Assembly (NCBI GenBank): GCA_964523945.1
Contig: CAZGBU010000027.1
Span: 1-20,595 of the forward strand
Origin: CAKTOF01 sp964523945
GTDB taxonomy: Bacteria; Bacillota; Clostridia; Oscillospirales; Oscillospiraceae
DNA: 20,595 bases
Direction: 5' to 3'
The first letter of the stretch is position 1, and every line of letters starts with the position of its first letter. Positions 15,706 to 20,595 of the stretch are shown one piece after another. Position numbers and translations under genes: made by a program. Below the pieces are notes generated by a model that ran no database searches, was not told where the DNA came from, and saw only the letters and a list, made by a program, of their open reading frames with translations.

Positions 15706-16683
15706 ATGAAACAGCTTGAAATCAAGGATCTGACGATCCACTACATTACATCCGACGGCGTGGTCAAGGCGGTTAACGGCGTCAATCTCTACGTTGAAAA
15801 GGGTGAAACCCTTGGCCTGGTCGGAGAGACCGGCGCCGGCAAGACGACAATTGCGCTTGGCATTCTGCGTCTGGTGTCTGATCCGCCCGGCAGGATATTG
15901 GGCGGCGAGGTCCGCTTCGAGGGAGAGGATATTCTGAAAATGTCGGATGAGCAGCTGCGCGCACTGCGCGGCGGCAAAATCTCAATGATTTTCCAGGATC
16001 CAATGACCGCACTGAATCCCGTCCTGACGGTCGGCGACCAGATCGCGGAGATGATCCATCTGCACAACGACTGCACGCGGCAGGAGAGTCTGATCCGCGC
16101 AGGTGAGATGCTCGAAACGGTCGGTATTCCGGCCGAGCGCGCCGGTGAATATCCGCACCAGTTCTCCGGCGGCATGAAGCAGCGCGTTGTGATCGCCATT
16201 GCGCTGGCCTGCAACCCGATGCTCCTGATTGCCGACGAGCCGACGACTGCGCTCGACGTGACGATTCAGGCGCAGGTGCTGAACATGATCAAGGCGCTGA
16301 AAGAAGAGCGCGGCACATCAATGATCCTGATCACGCACGACCTTGGCGTCGTGGCAGAAACCTGTGACCGCGTTGCCATTATGTATGCCGGTGAGATCGT
16401 TGAGTCCGGTACGCTGCAGCATATCTTCAACGAGACGGCGCACCCGTATACCAAGGGCCTGTTTGGATCGCTGCCGAGCCTGGACAAAGATGTCGACCGC
16501 CTGACTCCGATCGAGGGCCTGATGCCGGATCCGACGGACCTGCCGGAGGGCTGCAAGTTCAATCCGCGCTGCCCCAACGCAGTGGAGCATTGCGCGGAGG
16601 CTGAGCCGGAGCTGACTGAAATCTCGCCCGGACATTTTGTGCGCTGCCACTACTGCACAGGGAAGGAGGGCGCTGCCGTATGA
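15706..16683 (+). CDS. Oligopeptide ABC transporter ATP-binding protein, OppD/DppD type
   Basis: Cytosolic ATPase of 325 aa energising peptide import together with the next gene product. Walker A is GETGAGKTT (40-48), with Thr in place of the usual Ser at the first position after GE. The signature is FSGGMKQR (Ser154). Walker B is LLIADEP (Asp177, Glu178), followed by TTALDVTIQ and the switch His in THDLGVVAE. The C-terminal oligopeptide-transporter extension has FNPRCPNA..HC, a cysteine cluster typical of this subfamily. GGGGAGGG lies 8 nt before the ATG. It starts 15 bp after the OppC-type gene. Confidence 0.96.
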   Translation: MKQLEIKDLTIHYITSDGVVKAVNGVNLYVEKGETLGLVGETGAGKTTIALGILRLVSDPPGRILGGEVRFEGEDILKMSDEQLRALRGGKISMIFQDPMTALNPVLTVGDQIAEMIHLHNDCTRQESLIRAGEMLETVGIPAERAGEYPHQFSGGMKQRVVIAIALACNPMLLIADEPTTALDVTIQAQVLNMIKALKEERGTSMILITHDLGVVAETCDRVAIMYAGEIVESGTLQHIFNETAHPYTKGLFGSLPSLDKDVDRLTPIEGLMPDPTDLPEGCKFNPRCPNAVEHCAEAEPELTEISPGHFVRCHYCTGKEGAAV

Positions 16684-17642
16684 GTCAACTGCTTGAAGTC
16701 CGCAATCTGAAGAAATACTTCAAAACGAAAAACGGCATGCTCCATGCCTGCGACGATATCAGCTTTACGCTGGATGAGGGCAAGACACTTGGCGTCGTCG
16801 GCGAGTCTGGCTGCGGCAAGTCGACACTTGGCCGCGCCATCATCGGCCTGAACGAAGCCACCGATGGCTATGTCTATTTCGAGGGCAAGGATATCACGCA
16901 TGCCAAAAAGCATGAGCGCAAGGAGCTGCGCCGGAAGATGCAGATTATCTTCCAGGATCCGTTCTCCTCCCTTGACCCGCGCAAATCGGTCTGGGGGCAG
17001 ATTGCCGACCCGCTGCAGATCAACCACGTTTACAAGTCTCGGGCAGAGCTGAACAAGCGCGTGGCGGAGCTGATGGACACGGTCGGCCTGGCGCGCCGTC
17101 TGACCTATTCCTATCCGCACGAGCTAGACGGCGGCCGTCGGCAGCGCATTGGCGTCGCGCGTGCGCTTGCACTCAACCCGAAGTTCATTGTCTGTGATGA
17201 GCCGGTTTCCGCACTCGACGTGTCGATTCAGGCACAGATCCTCAACCTGCTGCAGGATCTGCAGGCAGAGCACGGCCTGACGTACATGTTTATCACGCAC
17301 GACTTGTCGGTTGTTCGCCACATCTCCGACGATATTATGGTGCTCTATGTCGGCTCCATGGTAGAAAAGTGCCCCTCAAAAGAGCTGTTCCGTCAGCCGC
17401 TGCATCCGTACACCAAGGGACTGCTTTCGGCGATTCCGATTCCAAACATCAATGTCAAGCACGAGCGCATCATCATGCAGGGCGAGCTGACGAGCCCGAT
17501 TAACCCGAAGCCGGGCTGCCGCTTTGTCAATCGCTGCCCGTATGCAAAAGACATCTGCCGTGAGAAGCAGCCGGAATATGAAGAAGTTCTGCCAGAGCAT
17601 TTCACCGCCTGCCACTTTATCCGGGAGATCAACGACCTGTGA
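16680..17642 (+). CDS. Oligopeptide ABC transporter ATP-binding protein, OppF/DppF type
   Basis: Second importer ATPase, 320 aa. Walker A is GESGCGKST (41-49). Walker B is FIVCDEP (Asp173, Glu174), followed by SALDVSIQ and THDLSVVRH. The signature loop reads LDGGRRQR with Asp150 where LSGGQ has Ser; I recall this form in clostridial OppF proteins, so it is a lineage trait rather than damage, and an OppD partner with an intact signature is next door. The C-terminal cysteine cluster (CRFVNRCPYAKDIC) is kept. AAGGAGGG precedes the ATG at 16680, which overlaps the previous stop as ATGA. A strong hairpin follows. It is the last gene of the importer operon. Confidence 0.96.
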   Translation: MSQLLEVRNLKKYFKTKNGMLHACDDISFTLDEGKTLGVVGESGCGKSTLGRAIIGLNEATDGYVYFEGKDITHAKKHERKELRRKMQIIFQDPFSSLDPRKSVWGQIADPLQINHVYKSRAELNKRVAELMDTVGLARRLTYSYPHELDGGRRQRIGVARALALNPKFIVCDEPVSALDVSIQAQILNLLQDLQAEHGLTYMFITHDLSVVRHISDDIMVLYVGSMVEKCPSKELFRQPLHPYTKGLLSAIPIPNINVKHERIIMQGELTSPINPKPGCRFVNRCPYAKDICREKQPEYEEVLPEHFTACHFIREINDL

Positions 17643-17675
17643 GCAAGCCGTGTTGTACGGCAAAATTCAACCAGA

Positions 17676-17706
17676 AGCCCCCAGGCGCACCGCGCGCCTG
17701 GGGGCT
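17676..17706. terminator. Terminator hairpin between the convergent OppF-type and FUSC-type genes
   Basis: A perfect 12-bp stem, AGCCCCCAGGCG with its complement, and a 7-nt loop. The plus side is followed by CCTCTTATT and the minus side by TCTGGTTGAATTTT, so T-tracts are poor on both sides. It sits exactly between two converging genes. Confidence 0.7.
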
Positions 17707-17710
17707 CCTC

Positions 17711-18352
17711 TTATTCCTGTTCACGATTTTCTGTGCTCTCAGAGGCGTTGCCTTCCTCTTCTTCCGGCAGTGCTTCTTCCGACGGTTGTGGGACCGACCG
17801 CATCTGTGCCGCTGTTGCTGCTTCCAATCCTGGTTCCGAGTCCGACTTTGGCTGCGCCTGGATCGGCTGCGTCTTAAACGGCAGCAGGTTGACCACAAGG
17901 GCGATGACAATGCCGATTGTCGTATCAATGGTTCGCGTAATGGCAAAGCTGACCGGGCTGACGTCCTTCATGTGCGTGATCGTGATACACAGGAAGATCA
18001 CGCATGTTAAAAACGTCCCCTTTTCCTGATGGGTCCATAGTGTGACCAGAATAATCGGGATCAACAGCACTGACAGGACGGCATAGCGCAGCATGTCAAA
18101 TGAAAATGTGTAGACATACCGCTCAAACAGCAGGAACAGCATGCCCCAGATGCCGCCGATGATCGTGGCAATCTCCCGGTTTTTTGCCTGCCGAAAGCTG
18201 TCTTTCCGATTGGGCTGGATGCAGTAAATCGCTGCGATCGCCGCATAAAACGGCGCGCTGTTGTTTCGCAGTGTGTCGATGACAAAGCAAAGAAACACAG
18301 CAATCACGGTCTTGTATATGCGCCCTCCGATGTGGATTGAAAACCGCTTCAT
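17711..18352 (-). CDS. Short FUSC/aromatic acid exporter family membrane protein
   Basis: Membrane protein of 213 aa. Its N-terminal part matches the aromatic acid exporter (ArAE_1/FUSC) pattern: HIGGRIYKTVIAVFLCFVID, then AAIAAIYCIQPNRKDSFRQAKNREIATIIGGIWG. About five to six membrane helices occupy residues 10-165. The tail from about residue 168 is hydrophilic and very acidic (ALPEEEEGN). Many family members are longer, with a soluble C-terminal domain that is missing here. It may move small organic acids, but this is family-level inference only. The ATG at 18352 has GGGAGGGG 12 nt upstream, a long but usable spacing. A near-consensus promoter precedes it. It is not in the preceding operon. 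Confidence 0.82.
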   Translation of the reverse strand: MKRFSIHIGGRIYKTVIAVFLCFVIDTLRNNSAPFYAAIAAIYCIQPNRKDSFRQAKNREIATIIGGIWGMLFLLFERYVYTFSFDMLRYAVLSVLLIPIILVTLWTHQEKGTFLTCVIFLCITITHMKDVSPVSFAITRTIDTTIGIVIALVVNLLPFKTQPIQAQPKSDSEPGLEAATAAQMRSVPQPSEEALPEEEEGNASESTENREQE

Positions 18353-18413
18353 TTCGTTTGCAAACCCCTCCCATCATCAGCCGGCCCTGTGCGGCGGCGG
18401 GATATATTGAAGC

Positions 18414-18442
18414 ATTATAAACGATAATTCTGGATCGGGCAA
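18414..18442 (-). promoter_or_regulatory. Promoter of the FUSC-type gene
   Basis: On the minus strand, -35 TTGCCC (18437-18442), 17-bp spacer, perfect -10 TATAAT (18414-18419). It lies about 60 bases before the ATG. Confidence 0.85.
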
Positions 18443-18456
18443 GTGAATTCGTACAC

Positions 18457-18495
18457 AAAAAACAGCAGGGGAGCCATCCTGGGACTCCTCTGCTG
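18457..18495 (-). terminator. Terminator of the minus-strand secreted protein gene
   Basis: On the minus strand, CAGCAGAGGAG pairs with CTCCCCTGCTG (one mismatch) and six T follow. It lies 21 bases after the stop of the gene starting near 19620. Confidence 0.9.
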
Positions 18496-18516
18496 TGGGT
18501 GTCGAAACTTGGTGTG

Positions 18517-19620
18517 CTATCCAGGAAGCTGCGTCGTTTCGCGCAGCTGCAGAACGCTTGCACCGGCGTCAGCGATTGTGCGCAGCGCATCCGCAAGCGC
18601 CTTGCCCTCGAGTACATACAGCTGTGTGATCCCGCCAGACTGGACAGCCTCCTCCAGCGTGGGCTGCGTGTCTGACGCATAGGAAAAGACAACACCGCCC
18701 AAGCCGGCTGTTTCCTCTGCTGCGCGGGCATCCGTGTCGGCCAGATAGCACATTGCGCGCGTTTTCAGAATCTGATCGAGCAGCGCGTTGGCCTCCGCCT
18801 CACTGCCGTCAGCCACCAGACCGACGGTGTGGCCGGCGGCGTACAGGCGCAGGATCAGATCGGCATACGGCTCAATCTCCGCAGCAGTGAAGAAGAACGC
18901 GGCGCGCAGATCCGCCTCTTCCAGTGCGGTCAATGCAGTCGACATGCCATCTGCACCGGTGAGTGCCAAATAGAGCACAGCCGGTGTGAATTCGTCGTCG
19001 GGCTCATCCGGCTCTTCTGTTCCGCCGGATGGCTCGGAGACGGAAGGCGAATCCGGCGTTTCCGGCTCTTCTCCAGCCGACGGGACTTCTTCTTCATTTT
19101 CGCTGAGGTACTGGTTGGCGCGGTATTCGATCAGATTATTGGCCATCTGAATAAACAGTTCATCGTCGTAGACCTGGCTGCCGGTTGTGAAGCGAACCAC
19201 CGGATAGCCGCCCAGACTGGTCAGAAACGACACGCTCAGGCCAAAGTGATAAGCACAGTAGAGAGCCGGGACGAACAGCAGCCCGCCCCGCGAAATCACC
19301 TGCACAGAAAAGATGGTGCCGTTTTCGTTGGTCATGGTTCCGTCATCCAGGGAGAACGTCAACGACCGGGTGTCATTGAACAGCAACAGGATGCGCGACG
19401 CACTGTCATAGATCGGGACAACGCCCAGCACCTCGATGTCAAACAGACTGACCGGAACATAGAGCAGGCTGTTGGCGTAGAAGGGCATGGTTTCATCGCT
19501 CAGGCCGATCGGGATGCTGTCGTTAACGGCAAGAAATGTGATATCTGCCGCGCGGGCGACCGGACGCAGACCGACCAGCAGCGCCGCACACAACACGGCG
19601 CACGCAATGCGTTTGAACAA
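18517..19620 (-). CDS. Secreted protein: copper-amine-oxidase-N-like domain plus degenerate polysaccharide deacetylase-like domain
   Basis: Exported protein of 367 aa. A signal peptide (FKRIACAVLCAALLVGL, cleavage near ARAAD) is followed by a beta-rich region at about 25-165 like the copper amine oxidase N-terminal repeat (PIGLSDETMPFYANSLLYVPVSLF). A Pro/Glu/Ser linker spans about 178-215. The last 150 residues follow the NodB deacetylase order: AVLYLALTGADG, ALEEADLRAAFFFTAAEIE, LILRLYAAGHTVGLVADGS. However, the metal- and proton-handling Asp-Asp and His-x3-His residues are absent, so it is probably a binding module. Start: GTG at 19629 overlaps its own GGGAGG, so the TTG at 19620, 8 nt after that site, is preferred. 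It has its own promoter and terminator. Confidence 0.75.
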   Translation of the reverse strand: MFKRIACAVLCAALLVGLRPVARAADITFLAVNDSIPIGLSDETMPFYANSLLYVPVSLFDIEVLGVVPIYDSASRILLLFNDTRSLTFSLDDGTMTNENGTIFSVQVISRGGLLFVPALYCAYHFGLSVSFLTSLGGYPVVRFTTGSQVYDDELFIQMANNLIEYRANQYLSENEEEVPSAGEEPETPDSPSVSEPSGGTEEPDEPDDEFTPAVLYLALTGADGMSTALTALEEADLRAAFFFTAAEIEPYADLILRLYAAGHTVGLVADGSEAEANALLDQILKTRAMCYLADTDARAAEETAGLGGVVFSYASDTQPTLEEAVQSGGITQLYVLEGKALADALRTIADAGASVLQLRETTQLPG

Positions 19621-19675
19621 ATCCGACACCTCCCGCAGGATTCATGAAATGACGGCAAAGCTGCTGCCTGCATTC

Positions 19676-19704
19676 ATTATATCAGCTCAAATGGCGCGCG
19701 GCAA
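19676..19704 (-). promoter_or_regulatory. Promoter of the secreted protein gene
   Basis: On the minus strand, -35 TTGCCG (19699-19704), 17-bp spacer, perfect -10 TATAAT (19676-19681). It is divergent from the dCMP deaminase promoter. Confidence 0.87.
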
Positions 19705-19777
19705 GGATATTTCGCACGTATTTGGGGCCAAAATGGAGGGAAATTTGAAATAATGGCCCTGTATTTGCAGCAAAGGC

Positions 19778-19806
19778 TTGCAGTTTGTGGAACACAGGAG
19801 TATAAT
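19778..19806 (+). promoter_or_regulatory. Promoter of the dCMP deaminase gene
   Basis: -35 TTGCAG (19778-19783), 17-bp spacer, perfect -10 TATAAT (19801-19806). It shows that open frame upstream of about 19812 is not translated. Confidence 0.87.
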
Positions 19807-19843
19807 GAGACCATCCACCGCCCGTATGTTGGAGGGATCTGTG

Positions 19844-20332
19844 ATGGAACGGATTGACAAGGAAAACTATTATCTGGACATTGCGCAGACGGTCATGGAG
19901 CGTTCGACCTGTCTGCGCCGGAAGTTCGGCGCGATTATTGTGCAGCACGACGAGATTATTTCCACCGGCTACAACGGCGCGCCGCGCGGCCGCAGTAACT
20001 GCTCGGATCTGGGATACTGTTTGCGTGAACAGCTCAAGGTCCCCAGCGGCGAGCGCTACGAGCTTTGCCGCAGCGTCCATGCAGAGGCCAATGCCATCAT
20101 CTCCGCCGCCCGCAAAGACTGCATCGGCGGTACCATCTATCTGGTCGGCAGCGATGCGCAGACCGGCGAGCTGGTGGAGGATGCGATGTCGTGCGCGATG
20201 TGCCGCAGGCTGATTATCAATGCCGGCTTATCCAAGGTCATCATCCGCAACACGCCAGAAAAATATACGATCATCAATGTACGCGACTGGGTGTTCAACG
20301 ATGATACGCTGTTGGGCACCGTTTTGGAATAA
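19844..20332 (+). CDS. dCMP deaminase (zinc-dependent cytidine/deoxycytidylate deaminase family)
   Basis: Cytosolic enzyme of 162 aa that would convert dCMP to dUMP for thymidylate synthesis. The zinc site is His79 and Glu81 (the proton shuttle) in CRSVHAEANAI, with Cys117 and Cys120 in SCAMCRRLIINAG. The family normally has Pro before the first Cys; here it is Ser. TGYNGAPRGRSNC and YCLREQ are dCMP-deaminase-type substrate and second metal loops. The ATG at 19844 is chosen because GGAGGG lies 7 nt upstream and because the promoter is downstream of the earlier in-frame start. Length is normal for the bacterial enzyme. Alternative: a ComE-operon-type dCMP deaminase paralogue. No competence gene is adjacent. 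Confidence 0.93.
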   Translation: MERIDKENYYLDIAQTVMERSTCLRRKFGAIIVQHDEIISTGYNGAPRGRSNCSDLGYCLREQLKVPSGERYELCRSVHAEANAIISAARKDCIGGTIYLVGSDAQTGELVEDAMSCAMCRRLIINAGLSKVIIRNTPEKYTIINVRDWVFNDDTLLGTVLE

Positions 20333-20443
20333 GACACCAACGAATCTATTCAAAATGCACCAAACAGAGGGCGGTTCCGTTCGAAAAATGCCCCGAATGT
20401 CAAGTATTTTTTGCGAAAAAGCTATAAATAATTATAAAACACG
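20333..20443. other. Non-coding stretch between dCMP deaminase and the transposase remnant
   Basis: About 110 bases, AT-rich from 20400. No clear terminator for the deaminase gene is seen. The minus strand carries ACTTGACATTC near 20394-20404, which could be part of an IS end next to the transposase remnant. Confidence 0.3.
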
Positions 20444-20539
20444 TCAGGAGGCCAGCTCAAAAGCCTCCGCGAACATATCAGCGGAGGACGCAAAGCCGAA
20501 AATCTCGCGCGGATAGGTGTTTATCCACCTCTCGACCCT
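20444..20539 (-). pseudogene. Truncated transposase C-terminus, IS30-like
   Basis: The minus strand reads 31 codons (RVERWINTYP, REIFGFASSADMF, AEAFELAS, then TGA). The WINTYPR...FGF.SS..MF pattern resembles the C-terminus of clostridial IS30-family transposases (usually NYRPRK or NTYPRK followed by a hydrophobic Gly and an acid-containing tail). An in-frame TAA at 20540-20542 ends the reading directly upstream, so the gene is broken here. Family assignment rests on recall of the motif and is not certain; the remnant is too short for a firm call. Confidence 0.5.
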
Positions 20540-20544
20540 TTATC

Positions 20545-20595
20545 GGGTCAATCCCAAATTCTGTGTAAACTCCATTCAGGGTGCGAATAGAGCAA
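20545..20595. mobile_element. Possible end of a second insertion element running off the right edge
   Basis: From GGGTCAATCCCAAATTC the sequence continues with TGTGTAAACTCC. On the minus strand this gives GGAGTTTACACAGAATTTGG, similar in type to terminal repeats of IS256/mutator-like elements. It starts where the transposase remnant loses its frame, suggesting one element inserted into another. Only 51 bases are visible. Confidence 0.35.

Noticed and set aside
19778..19843. Earlier in-frame start for dCMP deaminase
   Set aside because: It coincides with the -35 box and lies upstream of the predicted transcription start.
1..20595. CRISPR array, prophage, toxin-antitoxin or defence island
   Set aside because: No regularly spaced repeats, phage structural genes or defence-type enzymes were seen; the gene content is ordinary metabolism, transport and regulation.

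Overview
The window looks like a chromosomal segment of a high-GC Clostridia bacterium, probably of the Oscillospiraceae/Ruminococcaceae gut type. This is inferred from strong GGAGG-type ribosome binding sites, near-consensus sigma-A promoters (TTGNNN-17-TATAAT) in most intergenic gaps, GC-rich coding sequence with AT-rich gaps, a lipoprotein lipobox, and an OppF-type ATPase with the LDGGRRQR signature seen in clostridia. Taxonomy was not tested by any search. Almost all of the window is ordinary chromosome. There is no CRISPR array, prophage or recognisable defence island.

Layout: (1) 1-136, minus-strand tRNA-Leu(CAA) with its promoter and a hairpin downstream. (2) 358-1575, a thiolase, then 1725-3434, a CocE/NonD-type hydrolase whose usual nucleophile position is His rather than Ser; each is a separate transcription unit. 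(3) 3472-4126, a 650-base gene-poor gap with several strong inverted repeats and a possible minus-strand small RNA. (4) 4127-5851, a LysR regulator followed by a double carboxymuconolactone-decarboxylase-domain protein, convergent on a MarR regulator (5922-6359) and proC (6448-7260), both on the minus strand. (5) 7412-11617, a translationally coupled four-gene operon: an anchored, stand-alone 5'-nucleotidase C-terminal-like domain protein, then GldA-like ATPase, GldF-like permease and GldG-like auxiliary subunit. Every junction is an ATGA overlap. (6) 11618-12022, a structured intergenic region with a perfect 10-bp operator-like inverted repeat beside the promoters of a complete five-gene oligopeptide ABC importer (12023-17642: lipoprotein, two permeases, two ATPases). 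A 16-bp intercistronic hairpin sits after the binding-protein gene. (7) 17711-19620, minus strand: a short FUSC/aromatic acid exporter-like membrane protein and a secreted protein that joins a copper-amine-oxidase-N-like domain to a degenerate polysaccharide-deacetylase fold. (8) 19844-20332, a dCMP deaminase divergent from it. (9) The right edge holds the last 31 codons of a transposase resembling the IS30 family, broken next to what looks like the end of a second insertion element.

How the genes work together: the peptide importer supplies amino nitrogen; thiolase and proC are core metabolism; dCMP deaminase feeds dTMP synthesis. The most unusual protein-level unit is the 5'-nucleotidase-C-like protein fused translationally to a Gld-type ABC exporter. 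The most unusual non-coding stretches are 3640-3930 and 11640-11860.
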